Assembly (NCBI RefSeq): GCF_000373265.1
Contig: NZ_KB890767.1
Location: forward strand, 248,001 to 312,000
Length of the DNA: 64,000 nt
Source: Pontibacter roseus DSM 17521
Lineage (GTDB): Bacteria > Bacteroidota > Bacteroidia > Cytophagales > Hymenobacteraceae
Direction: 5' to 3'
In this document: piece by piece, positions 7,278-16,616 of the stretch
Layout of the letters: each line of letters starts with the position of its first letter
Position numbering within the stretch: position 1 is the stretch's first letter
The notes under the pieces: generated by a model
Told to the model about the DNA's origin: nothing
The model's input: only the letters and a program-made list of their open reading frames with translations
The model's database searches: none
Program-made: the position numbers and the translations under genes

Positions 7278-9896
7278 ATGAACTTTAACAACTATACCAT
7301 CAAAGCCCAGGAGGCCATCCAAAAGGCCACTGAGATAGCAGGCGGATTTCAGCAGCAGGCTATTGAGACCGGGCACATTTTAAAAGCGATACTGGAGACG
7401 GACGAGAACGTCACCAGCTTTTTGCTTAAAAAACTCAACATCAACGGCAACATCCTGCACACCAAGTTGGACGAGACGGTAGCGGCATATCCAAAGGTGA
7501 GCGGCGGCAGCCCATACCTAGCCAACGACGCTGCGGCGGCGCTGCAGAAGGCCACTTCCTACCTAAAGGAGTTCGGAGATGAGTACGTGGCCATTGAGCA
7601 CATGCTGCTGGGCATCATGGCGGGTCGCGATAAAGTGGCCGGCCTCATGAAGGATGTTGGGTTTAATGAAAAAGACCTCAAAAAAGCGATAAAAGAACTG
7701 CGCGGCGGTGCCAAGGTAACCGACCAGAATGCAGAGGCCAAGTATAACTCGCTCAAACGCTATGCCCGCGACCTGAACGAAATGGCCCGCAACGGCAAGA
7801 TAGACCCGGTAATCGGCCGTGACGAGGAAATCAGGCGTGTGCTGCAAATCCTGAGCCGCCGCACCAAGAACAACCCAGTTCTGTTGGGTGAGCCGGGTGT
7901 GGGTAAGACCGCCATCGTGGAAGGTCTGGCCCAGCGCATCGTGAGTGGTGACGTGCCCGAAAACCTTAAAAACAAGACGCTCATGAGCCTCGATATGGGC
8001 CTGCTGGTGGCAGGCGCCAAGTACAAAGGTGAGTTTGAGGAGCGCCTGAAGGCAGTTATCAAAGAAGTGGTGGATGCAGAAGGCGACATCGTCCTCTTCA
8101 TTGACGAAATCCATACCTTGATAGGCGCCGGTGCCGGCGGCGAAAGCGCCATGGACGCAGCCAACCTGCTCAAGCCAGCCTTGGCCCGTGGAGAGTTGCA
8201 TGCCATCGGCGCGACTACACTGAAAGAGTATCAGAAGTATATCGAAAAGGACAAAGCTTTGGAGCGCCGCTTCCAGGCGGTGATGGTGGACGAGCCGAGC
8301 GTGCCGGATGCCATCTCTATCCTGCGTGGCATCAAAGACAAGTACGAGGTGCACCACGGCGTGCGCATCAAAGACGACGCGATTATCGCGGCCGTGGAGC
8401 TATCACACCGCTACATCACCGATCGCTTCCTGCCAGACAAAGCCATTGACCTGATGGACGAGGCGGCCGCCAAGCTGCGCATCGAGATTGACTCGCTTCC
8501 GGTGGAACTGGACGAGATTCAGCGCCGCATCATGCAGCTGGAGATTGAGCGCGAGGCCATCCGCCGTGAGAACGACAAGGACAAGGAGACGGTGCTCTCC
8601 AAAGAGATTGCCGACCTCTCCACCAAGCGCGATGACCTGAAGGCCAAGTGGCAGAACGAAAAGCAGATTATCGAAGGCATCCAGAAAGCGAAGGAGAGCA
8701 TCGAGAACTATAAGCTGGAAGCTGAGCAGGCCGAACGCGCCGGTGATTACGGTCGTGTGGCGGAGCTGCGCTATGGCAAGATTCAGGAAGCCGAGGCACA
8801 CCTGAAAGAGTTGCAGGAGCAGGTACGCCAGATGCAGGGCGAAAACCCAATGCTGCAGGAGGAAGTCACCGCCGAAGACATTGGCGAGGTAGTAGCCAAG
8901 TGGACAGGTATACCGGTGAGCAAAATGCTGCAGAGTGACCGCGAAAAGCTGCTACACCTGGAAGCCGAATTGGGCAGGCGTGTAGCCGGTCAGGAAGAAG
9001 CTATTCAGGCCATTTCGGATGCGGTGCGCCGCAGCCGGGCAGGACTGCAGGACCCGAAACGACCGATTGGTTCGTTCATCTTCCTGGGTACGACCGGTGT
9101 GGGTAAAACTGAGCTGGCCAAGGCCCTGGCCGACTACCTGTTCAACGACGAGAACGCCATGGTGCGCATCGACATGAGTGAGTACCAGGAGCGCCACGCC
9201 GTGAGCCGTATGATTGGAGCACCTCCGGGCTACGTGGGCTACGACGAGGGTGGTCAGTTGACCGAGGCCGTGCGCCGCAAGCCGTACTCCGTGGTACTGC
9301 TCGACGAGATTGAGAAGGCACACCCGGATGTGTTCAACATCCTGCTGCAGGTGCTCGACGATGGCCGCCTGACCGATAGCAAAGGCCGTGTGGTGAACTT
9401 CAAAAACACCATCATCATCATGACCTCGAACATCGGTTCACAGATTATTCAGGCGAATTTCGAGAAGATGACGCCGTTCAACCACGACGAGATACTGGAG
9501 CAGACCAAAGACGAGGTGTTCGAGCTGCTGAAGAAGTCGGTGCGGCCGGAGTTCCTGAACCGTATCGACGAGTTGGTGATGTTCCGTCCGCTGAGCAGAG
9601 GCGACATCCGCAAGATTGTCACCATCCAGTTCGCGCACATCCAGGACCGCCTGGAAGAAGCCGGTATACAACTAGTAGCTACCGACGAGGTGCTGGACTA
9701 CCTGGGTGAGCAGGGCTACGACCCGCAATTTGGTGCCCGCCCACTGAAGCGTGTGCTGCAGCGCCAGGTGCTTAACGAGCTGTCCAAAGAGATATTGGCC
9801 GGCCACATAAACAAAGATTCTGTGGTGGAGGCCGTACTAGACAACGGGCAGATTCGTTTCAATAACGTGGACGTCGAAATCCCTACCGGGGAATAA
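7278..9896 (+). CDS. clpB: ATP-dependent disaggregase ClpB
   Basis: 872 residues, full length for ClpB. This AAA+ disaggregase acts with DnaK to pull polypeptides out of aggregates. Order: Clp N-domain repeats (1-145), NBD1 with Walker A GEPGVGKT at 204-211 and Walker [11 protein letters not shown], a coiled-coil M-domain rich in E/K/R (about 410-525) which distinguishes ClpB from ClpA/ClpC, then NBD2 with Walker A GTTGVGKT at 604-611, YVGYDEGG pore loop and [13 protein letters not shown]. Monocistronic, with a 243-bp upstream gap and its own terminator. I see no CIRCE-like inverted repeat upstream, and a heat-shock promoter cannot be recognised by eye. Confidence 0.98.
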   Translation: MNFNNYTIKAQEAIQKATEIAGGFQQQAIETGHILKAILETDENVTSFLLKKLNINGNILHTKLDETVAAYPKVSGGSPYLANDAAAALQKATSYLKEFGDEYVAIEHMLLGIMAGRDKVAGLMKDVGFNEKDLKKAIKELRGGAKVTDQNAEAKYNSLKRYARDLNEMARNGKIDPVIGRDEEIRRVLQILSRRTKNNPVLLGEPGVGKTAIVEGLAQRIVSGDVPENLKNKTLMSLDMGLLVAGAKYKGEFEERLKAVIKEVVDAEGDIVLFIDEIHTLIGAGAGGESAMDAANLLKPALARGELHAIGATTLKEYQKYIEKDKALERRFQAVMVDEPSVPDAISILRGIKDKYEVHHGVRIKDDAIIAAVELSHRYITDRFLPDKAIDLMDEAAAKLRIEIDSLPVELDEIQRRIMQLEIEREAIRRENDKDKETVLSKEIADLSTKRDDLKAKWQNEKQIIEGIQKAKESIENYKLEAEQAERAGDYGRVAELRYGKIQEAEAHLKELQEQVRQMQGENPMLQEEVTAEDIGEVVAKWTGIPVSKMLQSDREKLLHLEAELGRRVAGQEEAIQAISDAVRRSRAGLQDPKRPIGSFIFLGTTGVGKTELAKALADYLFNDENAMVRIDMSEYQERHAVSRMIGAPPGYVGYDEGGQLTEAVRRKPYSVVLLDEIEKAHPDVFNILLQVLDDGRLTDSKGRVVNFKNTIIIMTSNIGSQIIQANFEKMTPFNHDEILEQTKDEVFELLKKSVRPEFLNRIDELVMFRPLSRGDIRKIVTIQFAHIQDRLEEAGIQLVATDEVLDYLGEQGYDPQFGARPLKRVLQRQVLNELSKEILAGHINKDSVVEAVLDNGQIRFNNVDVEIPTGE

Positions 9897-9925
9897 GATA
9901 CGTTTAAAGTTTAGACTGTAAATGG

Positions 9926-9960
9926 ACCCCGCTATTCCTTTGGAGTAGCGGGGTTTTATT
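9926..9960 (+). terminator. Terminator of clpB
   Basis: Stem ACCCCGCTATTCC (9926-9938) with GGAGTAGCGGGGT (9942-9954), one G-T pair, loop of three T, followed by TTTATT. Confidence 0.8.
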
Positions 9961-10212
9961 TTGATAAGCTGCACAACCTTGCCATACCTCCAACCTGTCA
10001 TCTTACAAATGTTATATAGGCAGCCTTGCCTATACTTGCCTCCCAGACCATAACCAGCCGACTAAAAAGGCAACAACAATTGCACTGAACCACCTTAAAC
10101 CGTAGCAATAAAACCCTATATCAGCATTCTACTTAATCTAAATTTGCACCGGAATTCAACCCCTGTTGCTGCCCGACGTATAATGAAGCTGGAATAAAAA
10201 ACTTTGAAAGCT
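9961..10212. other. Intergenic region clpB to DUF4142 gene
   Basis: No ORF or RNA gene recognised. Apart from the -7 box at 10139-10146 I see nothing specific. Confidence 0.4.
10139..10146 (+). promoter_or_regulatory. Candidate -7 box for the DUF4142 lipoprotein gene
   Basis: TAAATTTG fits TAnnTTTG, 67 bp before the ATG at 10213. No TTTG is visible at the -33 distance. Confidence 0.45.
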
Positions 10213-10983
10213 ATGAAAAAACCAATTCTTTATTTAATCGCTGGTACTTTGATGTCAGCCACAGCTTGTAGCAGCACAGATTCGGCTGCCACCGCTGACT
10301 CTACCAACATGGAGACTTCTGAGACAGTTACCGCTGCTGGTAGCACAGACGAGGATATGTCCACTACCAACACTAATAACGCCAACACCAATACTACTAA
10401 CACTGGCAGCAACGGTACTGAAAGCACTGCCGGCTCAACTAACTCCACAGGCACTACCGAATCGGCTGGCAGTATAGGCGCAACTGGAACTGCCGCCGCT
10501 ACCGGCACTGACGCAGGAATGGGCACAGATATGGACGTAACCACACTGATGAACCTGGACGATGCCACTTTTATGATGACTGCAGCCAGCAGCAACATGC
10601 TGGAGATAGAGCTAGGTAAAATGGCGGCCCAGAAGGCTACTGACCCACAAGTGAAGGAATTTGCGAAGATGATGGTAGAACACCATACCAAAGCCAGCCA
10701 GGAGATGAAGTCTATGGCTTCGCAGATGGGACTGACTTTGCCTACGGCGCTCATGCCGATGCACCAGCAGATGGTGGACAAACTCTCGCAGAAGTCAAGC
10801 GACAACTTTGATGAGTCTTACATGGACACTATGGAGACCGCGCATAAAATGGACATCGCCATGTTTGAGGCAAAAACCAATAACGCCGAATCAGACGATG
10901 TGAAGAGCTTCGCTTCGAAGACATTGCCACAGTTGAAGAAGCATCAGGAAAAGGCATCCACTATTGAAGACACAGTGGACTAA
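10213..10983 (+). CDS. DUF4142 domain lipoprotein with low-complexity linker
   Basis: 256 residues from the ATG at 10213; an in-frame TTG at 10204 is possible, but the ATG directly precedes a clean lipoprotein signal (KKPILYLIAGTLMSATAC, Cys19). Residues 20-107 are a Thr/Ser/Asn/Gly/Ala-rich low-complexity linker. The C-terminal part from about residue 115 (DDATFMMTAASSNMLEIELG, then KEFAKMMVEHHTKASQEM) is a helical DUF4142 domain, ferritin-like in its pattern of spaced His/Glu. Function of the family is not established; members are often envelope or stress-related proteins in Bacteroidota and Proteobacteria. Ends at a terminator shared with the next, convergent gene. Confidence 0.85.
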   Translation: MKKPILYLIAGTLMSATACSSTDSAATADSTNMETSETVTAAGSTDEDMSTTNTNNANTNTTNTGSNGTESTAGSTNSTGTTESAGSIGATGTAAATGTDAGMGTDMDVTTLMNLDDATFMMTAASSNMLEIELGKMAAQKATDPQVKEFAKMMVEHHTKASQEMKSMASQMGLTLPTALMPMHQQMVDKLSQKSSDNFDESYMDTMETAHKMDIAMFEAKTNNAESDDVKSFASKTLPQLKKHQEKASTIEDTVD

Positions 10984-11004
10984 GCCATTGCCAAACCAGT
11001 AAGC

Positions 11005-11040
11005 AAAAGGGCCGGCAGATAATCATCTGCAGGCCCTTTT
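11005..11040 (+). terminator. Bidirectional terminator between convergent genes
   Basis: Stem AAAAGGGCCGGCAGAT (11005-11020) with ATCTGCAGGCCCTTTT (11025-11040; one bulge), loop AATC. T tracts follow on the + strand and A tracts precede it, so it can serve the DUF4142 gene and the minus-strand gene ending at 11051. Confidence 0.8.
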
Positions 11041-11050
11041 CTTTTTCCCG

Positions 11051-11413
11051 CTACTCCCCCTGCTGTACCCAGGCCATTGCCTGTTCCTTTTCAGCCAGAT
11101 TGTAGTAGCGCACGCCTTTCTTTTTTACCGGGCTGATGAGTTTAGCGGCCCATTCCTGCCACTTCTTCTCTCCCACCATGGCCACCCGGCCATAGTCAAG
11201 CCCGTGAATAATATCAAACAGGCCATTCTCTATAGCCGCCACGGGTTGTACCCAGTCCACCTGGTCCATTTCATAATACAGGTGTGTCTCGGTGTGGCGT
11301 TGCATCAGGTCGCGGAGCAGGTTGCGGTAGGTATCAAAATCGTTAACGGTCAGTTCTTCGATTACCCGCACGGCAAGCAGGTTCCCCTGGGTCTGTGGCA
11401 GTATTTCCAGCAT
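11051..11413 (-). CDS. SpoIIAA-like (STAS-fold) protein
   Basis: 120 residues, no signal peptide. The pattern MLEILPQTQGNLLAVRVIEELTVNDF followed by HLYYEMDQVDW and VAMVGEKKWQEWA matches the SpoIIAA-like family (Pfam PF11964, formerly DUF3478), small proteins with a STAS-type fold proposed to bind lipids or other hydrophobic ligands. No anti-sigma factor or kinase partner is next to it, so a sigma-regulatory role has no support here. Probably monocistronic. Its upstream side faces the secreted esterase gene divergently. Confidence 0.75.
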   Translation of the reverse strand: MLEILPQTQGNLLAVRVIEELTVNDFDTYRNLLRDLMQRHTETHLYYEMDQVDWVQPVAAIENGLFDIIHGLDYGRVAMVGEKKWQEWAAKLISPVKKKGVRYYNLAEKEQAMAWVQQGE

Positions 11414-11559
11414 AGGCTTCGTGTGTTGAGGTATAGACTTGGCTTCTGAGGCGCCTCCTTTATACGCATTGACAATTTCCGTAGGGCGTTTAAAGGGCAG
11501 CTGGCAAGAAATTAAACAAATGCTTCAGTCATTGCGCCTGAATGTATATTTTGCAGCGG

Positions 11560-11587
11560 CTATACCTATACCTATACCTATACCTAT
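11560..11587 (+). repeat. Tandem CTATAC hexamer array at the esterase start codon
   Basis: Four exact CTATAC units (11560-11583) plus CTAT run directly into the ATG at 11586. Each junction recreates the CTATACCT octamer that is iterated through the window. The array is in the 5' untranslated region if the ATG at 11586 is used, and in frame with the gene if an upstream start is used. Confidence 0.9.
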
Positions 11588-12434
11588 GCGCCTGAAGTAC
11601 CTGCTCCTGCTGTTTTGCTGCTTTGCCCTGTTCACTGCCCAGGCAAAAGTCGACACGCTCCTCATCCAGAGCCCTTCCATGCAAAAGACGCTGAAGGCGG
11701 GCGTGGTGACGCCAGACAGCTATAAGAAGAAAAAGAACGGTCCCTACCCGGTGCTATACCTGCTACACGGCTACAGCGGCAATTTCAGCAACTGGCTCCG
11801 GGTGCCGCCGCAAAAAGACCTGCTCCAGACGATGGCCGACAAGTACCAGCTCATCATCGTGACGCCGGACGGCGGCTTCGGCAGTTGGTACTACGACAGT
11901 CCAGTGGACAAGAGCAGCCAATACGAAACCTTCATCACGCAGGAGCTGCGACAGGAAATCGAAGGCAAGTACCGAACAGTGCAGGAACGGAAGGGCCGTT
12001 TCATCTCTGGCCTGAGCATGGGCGGGCATGGGGCGCTATACCTGGCCACGCGTCACCCCGAGCTATACCTGGCGGCCGGCAGCATGAGCGGCTCGCTCAA
12101 TGTGTCGGGCATAGACCGCAAAAACCTGTTGCCGAGCATTGAGGCAGTGCTAGGCCCAAAAGACAAAAATCAACAGCTGTATGAAGCAAATTCGGTTGTG
12201 CACATGGTTCCCCAAATCAAGCAGAGTGGCCTGCACCTGATTATCGACTGTGGTGTGGATGATTTCCTGCTGGAGGACAACCGGGAACTGCACCGCCGCC
12301 TGGTTTACGAGAAGGTGCCCCATGAGTACATTGAGCGGCCCGGCGGCCACTCCTGGGATTATTGGGGAAATGCATTGGAATACCACCTGCTGTTCTTCCA
12401 GAAAGTCGCCGCCGGGCAACTACAGACGCCCTGA
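11586..12434 (+). CDS. Secreted esterase, esterase D / acyltransferase-like alpha/beta hydrolase
   Basis: 282 residues from the ATG at 11586, chosen because it begins a signal peptide (LKYLLLLFCCFALFTAQA, cut near Ala20); the frame is open upstream to 11439 but would put a Pro-Ile repeat before the signal. PYPVLYLLHGYSG (53-65) is the oxyanion-hole strand, GLSMGG (142-147) holds nucleophile Ser144, and GGHSWDYW near the end supplies the His. This is the pattern of the esterase family PF00756 (feruloyl esterases, S-formylglutathione hydrolase, mycolyltransferases). Exported to the periplasm or outside; substrate unknown, possibly an acylated polysaccharide. Confidence 0.85.
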   Translation: MRLKYLLLLFCCFALFTAQAKVDTLLIQSPSMQKTLKAGVVTPDSYKKKKNGPYPVLYLLHGYSGNFSNWLRVPPQKDLLQTMADKYQLIIVTPDGGFGSWYYDSPVDKSSQYETFITQELRQEIEGKYRTVQERKGRFISGLSMGGHGALYLATRHPELYLAAGSMSGSLNVSGIDRKNLLPSIEAVLGPKDKNQQLYEANSVVHMVPQIKQSGLHLIIDCGVDDFLLEDNRELHRRLVYEKVPHEYIERPGGHSWDYWGNALEYHLLFFQKVAAGQLQTP

Positions 12435-12444
12435 TTGCCTGCAA

Positions 12445-13179
12445 CTAAGAGGCGAAACGGTACCTCAGCTGCCGAATGACGCGCTTGATGCGCACCCGTG
12501 AAATGTCATAGAACATGGCGATGGCCAATATGGCGGCGGGCACCAGAAAGGTATGGTACCGGAGCATCGGGTAGAGGTACCCTCCCGCCACAGCCCCGGC
12601 CAGGAAAAATAAGATGATGACCAGCCTCAGCGTGATGCGCTGCCCAAGGCCGGCCTTTTGTGCCGCTCCAGGGAGAGTGGCGGTTGCCAAATCAATGCCC
12701 AAGTCTGTGAAGATGCCTGTGAGGTGCGTAGTCCGGACAACAGACCCAGAAATCATGGACACCATGCTGTTCTGCAGCCCCATGGCAAACAGTAGGCTAC
12801 CAGCGAAAACCTCCTTCATCACGGTGCTGCCATCGTAGTTTTCGCCGTACACGGCATTCAGCAGCAAGATGGTGATTTCTGCCAGGATGGGGATGGAATA
12901 GGCGAAGACCTGGTTCCGGCCCACCCGACTGATAAAGAGGCTCGTCGCAAAAGACCCCAGCAGGTATAGGAACATCCAGAGCCCGATGATGCGGACCAGC
13001 CGGAAATCGCCTTGCGCCAGGCTCTCGGCAAAGTAGGCGGCGTGCCCTGTCACGTTGGTGGTGAGCACGGAAAAGGCCAGCAGTCCGGCTATGTTCACAA
13101 AGCCAGCCGTGAGGCAAAGCAGTGCCGCCAGTTTTATGTTGTGCCTGAAATTGCGCCGTTGCCCGATGTGCCGAAACAT
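12445..13179 (-). CDS. YoaK/DUF1275 family membrane protein
   Basis: 244 residues with about six hydrophobic segments. The family block LTAGFVNIAGLLAFSVLTTNVTGHAAYFAE near the start and SMISGSVVRTTHLTGIFTDLGI in the middle are characteristic of DUF1275 (YoaK) inner-membrane proteins, whose function is unknown. A basic C-terminal tail (RVRIKRVIRQLRYR) should be cytoplasmic. It converges with the esterase gene with only 10 bp between stop codons. Its upstream gap to the HupE-like gene is 286 bp and contains four GGTATA/TATACC copies. Confidence 0.85.
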   Translation of the reverse strand: MFRHIGQRRNFRHNIKLAALLCLTAGFVNIAGLLAFSVLTTNVTGHAAYFAESLAQGDFRLVRIIGLWMFLYLLGSFATSLFISRVGRNQVFAYSIPILAEITILLLNAVYGENYDGSTVMKEVFAGSLLFAMGLQNSMVSMISGSVVRTTHLTGIFTDLGIDLATATLPGAAQKAGLGQRITLRLVIILFFLAGAVAGGYLYPMLRYHTFLVPAAILAIAMFYDISRVRIKRVIRQLRYRFAS

Positions 13180-13465
13180 GTGGGGAATTTACAGAATTTC
13201 CGGAAGCTTTCCCTTGAATTATCGTGGCTGCCGAAATCCGCTTGGCTGTGGCGGCGTCCCACCTATCAGGTATAGGTGCCGCCTAGAAAGCTGTCGCCGC
13301 AGGTATACGTAACCATATTCTGTCCCCGGCTGGAACAGCGTACAAACGGCTAATCCAACACAGCTGCATTTATCTGGCTATACCTGCCGCTGCCCTGTTG
13401 CAAACTTGCAGGCGAAACATTAATTTGCACCTTAGCCGTTATTCACCCATTTCATCACCTTAACT
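13180..13465. other. Divergent gap with three iterated-motif copies
   Basis: No ORF recognised. It holds CAGGTATAGG (13267-13276), CAGGTATACG (13300-13309) and the exact decamer GCTATACCTG (13377-13386). A TAATTTG stretch near 13420, one base short of TAnnTTTG, may be the promoter of the HupE-like gene. Confidence 0.45.
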
Positions 13466-14059
13466 GTGTCTTCTGTTTTCTCGACTTACATAGAACTAGG
13501 CTTCCATCATATTTTTGATTTCAAGGCCTACGACCACATGCTGTTCCTGCTGGCCCTTTGCGCCATCTATACCATGCGCGACTGGCGGCAGGTGTTGGCC
13601 CTGGTGACCAGCTTCACCATCGGCCATTCCATCACGCTGGCGCTGTCCACGTTCAACGTCATCAAGTTCGACACCGCCCTGATTGAGTTCCTGATTCCCG
13701 TCACCATCCTGTTCACCTGTGTCATCAACTTCTTCAAGCTCAACAGCGCCGCCTCCAAACAGCACCCCATCTGGTCGTTCCACAACCTGCTGGCCGTCAC
13801 GTTTGGTTTGATTCACGGCATGGGCTTCTCCAATTTCCTGAAGTCGATGCTGGGCCGCAACGGCGATACCTGGCAGCAGCTGCTGGCTTTCAACATTGGC
13901 ATTGAGCTGGGGCAGCTGCTCATTGTGAGCATCCTGCTGGTGCTGGGCTTCCTGATGATGAACCTGTTCCGGGCCAAGAAGCGTGACTGGATTATGGTGC
14001 TCTCCAGCGCCGCCGCTGGCATTTCGCTCATCCTGATGATGGAGACCAACATTTTCTAA
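13466..14059 (+). CDS. HupE/UreJ-like membrane protein
   Basis: 197 residues, GTG start. Six hydrophobic segments with the family motifs GFHHIFDFKAYDHMLFLLAL near the start (His-His and Asp-His), TIGHSITL (His in TM3 region), FGLIHGMGFSNFL and FNIGIELGQL. The HupE/UreJ-2 family has been linked to nickel or cobalt uptake for hydrogenase and urease, but neither enzyme is encoded here, and Bacteroidota copies are mostly unassigned. It lies 53 bp ahead of the M1 metallopeptidase in the same direction and is probably cotranscribed; this pairing with a periplasmic metallopeptidase is the only hint at a metal-related role. Confidence 0.85.
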   Translation: MSSVFSTYIELGFHHIFDFKAYDHMLFLLALCAIYTMRDWRQVLALVTSFTIGHSITLALSTFNVIKFDTALIEFLIPVTILFTCVINFFKLNSAASKQHPIWSFHNLLAVTFGLIHGMGFSNFLKSMLGRNGDTWQQLLAFNIGIELGQLLIVSILLVLGFLMMNLFRAKKRDWIMVLSSAAAGISLILMMETNIF

Positions 14060-14112
14060 AAAGCTATACCTTAACACAACCTAATCTATACCCTGATTCA
14101 CCTTACAACCAA

Positions 14113-16443
14113 ATGAAAAACCTAATCAAAGGGTTGGCGCTATTCGGACTGCTGGCGGGACCACTGGCTGCCATGGCGCAGGACACCAAGTTCGGGCAGC
14201 TCGGGCAAGAGCTGCCAACGCCCAACACCTACCGCACCGCCTCCGGCGCACCCGGCCACCAATACTGGCAGCAGCGCGCCGACTATACCATCAAAGTAGA
14301 GCTCAACGATGAGAACCAGTCCATCACCGGCTCCGAGACCATCACCTATACCAACAACTCGCCCGATGTGCTGGCGTACCTGTGGGTGCAGATGGACCAG
14401 AACATCTACGAGCCGAAGTCGATGAGCAACATGACGCAGACGGGCACGCTGCAGGACCGCATGTCTACCGCGGCCGTGGAGCACATGACCCGCGAGGCGT
14501 TTGACGGCGGTTTCAAGGTGCGCTCGGTGAAAGACCGCAACGGCAAGGACCTGAAGTATACCGTCAACAACACCATGATGCGCATCGATTTGCCGCAGCC
14601 GCTCAAGCCGAAGCAGTCCTATACCTTCAGCATTGACTGGAACCACAACATCAACGACCAGAAGGCCTTGGGTGGCCGTTCGGGCTACGAGTTCTTCCCC
14701 GGCGACGGCAACTACCTCTACGAGATGGCGCAGTTCTTCCCGCGCATGGCTGTGTACGACGATGTGAACGGTTGGCAGCACAAGCAGTTCCTGGGAGCCG
14801 GTGAGTTCGCCCTGCCCTTCGGCGACTACAAAGTGAGCATCACCGTTCCGGCCGACCACGTGGTGGCAGCCACGGGCGAGTTGCAGAACGCAGGCCAGGT
14901 GCTGACGGCCACGCAGCAGAAGCGCTTCGCTGAGGCCGCCAAAGCCAACAAGCCTACCGTGATTGTAACACAGGAAGAAGCCACACAGGCCGAGAAAGCA
15001 AAAGCCAAAGGCAAGAAAACCTGGGTATACAACGCCAAAAATGTGCGCGACTTCGCCTGGGCCAGTTCCCGCAAGTTCATCTGGGATGCCATGAACGTGA
15101 ATGTGGGCGGTCAGAACGTCCTGGCCATGTCCTACTACCCGAAGGAGGCGAATCCGCTTTGGGGGCAGTACTCCACAGAGGCCGTGGCGCATACCTTAAA
15201 AGTATACTCCAAGCACACCATCGACTACCCTTACCCGGTGGCCATTTCGGTGCATGGCCCGGTGGGCGGCATGGAGTACCCCATGCTGTCGTTCAACGGG
15301 TATCGCCCAGAGCCAGACGGCACCTACCCTGCCAATATCAAGTACGGCCTTATCTCCGTGATTATCCACGAAGTAGGACACAACTTCTTCCCGATGATTA
15401 TCAACTCTGACGAGCGCCAGTGGACCTGGATGGATGAAGGCCTGAACACCTTCATGCAGTACATTGCGGAGCAGGAGTGGGAGCGCAATTACCCTTCGCG
15501 CCGCGGTGAGCCGGCCAACATTGTGGAGTACATGAAAAGCGCCAAGAACACCCAAGTGCCGATTATGACGAACTCGGAGTCGGTGCTGCAGTTCGGTAAC
15601 AACGCCTACGGCAAGCCCGCTACCGCGCTGAACATCCTCCGCGAGACGGTGATGGGCCGCCAACTGTTCGACTACGCCTTTAAGGAGTACTCTAACCGCT
15701 GGGCCTTCAAGCACCCGATGCCGGCCGACTTCTTCCGTACCATGGAAGACGCCTCGGGCGTGGATTTGGATTGGTTCTGGAGAGGCTGGTTCTATACCAC
15801 CGACCACACCGATATCTCCATTGAGGGCGTAAAATGGTTTACCATTGACTCGCAGAACCCAGATTTTGTGAGTGCCCAGATGCGCGAGCAGCAGAACAAG
15901 GCACCCCAGACCATCTCACAGCAGCGCAACCTGCAGGATATCAAAAAGACAAGGTTGGACGAGCGTCCGGAGCTGAAGGATTTCTACAACACCTATGACC
16001 CGCTGGCGACCACAGCCACGGACAAGGAGCGTTACCAGAAGTTCTACACCACCCTTTCGGAGCAGGAGAAAAAGGCGCTGGACTCTGGCCTGAACTTTTA
16101 CGAGGTGGGCTTCAAGAACCTAGGCGGGCTGGTGATGCCGCTGGTGGTGCGTATGGAGTTTGAAGATGGCACCGATGAGGTGGTGAACATACCGGCCGAA
16201 ATCTGGCGCTACAACAACGAGGAGATTACGAAGGTGTTCGTAACGGAAAAGCCGGTGGTGAGTTTCTCACTGGACCCATACCTGCAAACAGCCGACACAG
16301 ACCTGTCGAACAACAGCTACCCCCGCCGCATGGCCCCATCCCGCTTCGATGTTTTCAAGCAGAGCCGCCAGCAGCAGCCCAACCCGATGCAACAACAACG
16401 AGAGGAGACGAGCCGCAGCGGAAACGGAAGCTCCAACAAGTAA
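14113..16443 (+). CDS. Secreted M1 family metallopeptidase
   Basis: 776 residues with a signal peptide (LIKGLALFGLLAGPLAAMAQ). It has the gluzincin zinc site HEVGHN at 419-424 with the third ligand Glu442 (WMDEGLN), giving HEXXH-X18-E, and a GGMEY motif at 385-389 in place of the GAMEN exopeptidase motif. The N-terminal part matches the M1 beta-domain. The C-terminal region ends in a Gln/Arg/Asn-rich tail. Probable periplasmic or outer-membrane-associated aminopeptidase. A strong terminator follows. The departure from GAMEN suggests altered N-terminus recognition. Confidence 0.9.
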   Translation: MKNLIKGLALFGLLAGPLAAMAQDTKFGQLGQELPTPNTYRTASGAPGHQYWQQRADYTIKVELNDENQSITGSETITYTNNSPDVLAYLWVQMDQNIYEPKSMSNMTQTGTLQDRMSTAAVEHMTREAFDGGFKVRSVKDRNGKDLKYTVNNTMMRIDLPQPLKPKQSYTFSIDWNHNINDQKALGGRSGYEFFPGDGNYLYEMAQFFPRMAVYDDVNGWQHKQFLGAGEFALPFGDYKVSITVPADHVVAATGELQNAGQVLTATQQKRFAEAAKANKPTVIVTQEEATQAEKAKAKGKKTWVYNAKNVRDFAWASSRKFIWDAMNVNVGGQNVLAMSYYPKEANPLWGQYSTEAVAHTLKVYSKHTIDYPYPVAISVHGPVGGMEYPMLSFNGYRPEPDGTYPANIKYGLISVIIHEVGHNFFPMIINSDERQWTWMDEGLNTFMQYIAEQEWERNYPSRRGEPANIVEYMKSAKNTQVPIMTNSESVLQFGNNAYGKPATALNILRETVMGRQLFDYAFKEYSNRWAFKHPMPADFFRTMEDASGVDLDWFWRGWFYTTDHTDISIEGVKWFTIDSQNPDFVSAQMREQQNKAPQTISQQRNLQDIKKTRLDERPELKDFYNTYDPLATTATDKERYQKFYTTLSEQEKKALDSGLNFYEVGFKNLGGLVMPLVVRMEFEDGTDEVVNIPAEIWRYNNEEITKVFVTEKPVVSFSLDPYLQTADTDLSNNSYPRRMAPSRFDVFKQSRQQQPNPMQQQREETSRSGNGSSNK

Positions 16444-16454
16444 AATACATTTCT

Positions 16455-16500
16455 AGCAAAAGGCCCTTGAATCACGCGGTTCAAGGGCCTTTTGCTTTTA
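16455..16500 (+). terminator. Terminator of the HupE-M1 unit
   Basis: A perfect 17-bp stem (16455-16471 with 16480-16496; AGCAAAAGGCCCTTGAA and complement), loop TCACGCGG, then TTTTA. Confidence 0.88.
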
Positions 16501-16616
16501 AAACAATTTACTTCGTAGCAGCTGTCTATGCTTAAGCATTCTGCTTTTCTTTGCACTGCCATACCTGTATGCCCCGGTATACCTGAGCTGCTTCTGCTAT
16601 ACCTGCATACCTACGG

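Noticed and set aside
7563-8357. 264-residue antisense ORF within clpB
   Set aside because: Shadow of ClpB; no start signal or domain.
13466-14059. Hydrogenase or urease accessory role of the HupE/UreJ-like gene
   Set aside because: No hydrogenase, urease or nickel genes in the window; only the family name suggests it.
14140-15192. 350-residue antisense ORF over the M1 metallopeptidase
   Set aside because: Shadow frame; no family motif, and the opposite strand has a complete zinc peptidase.
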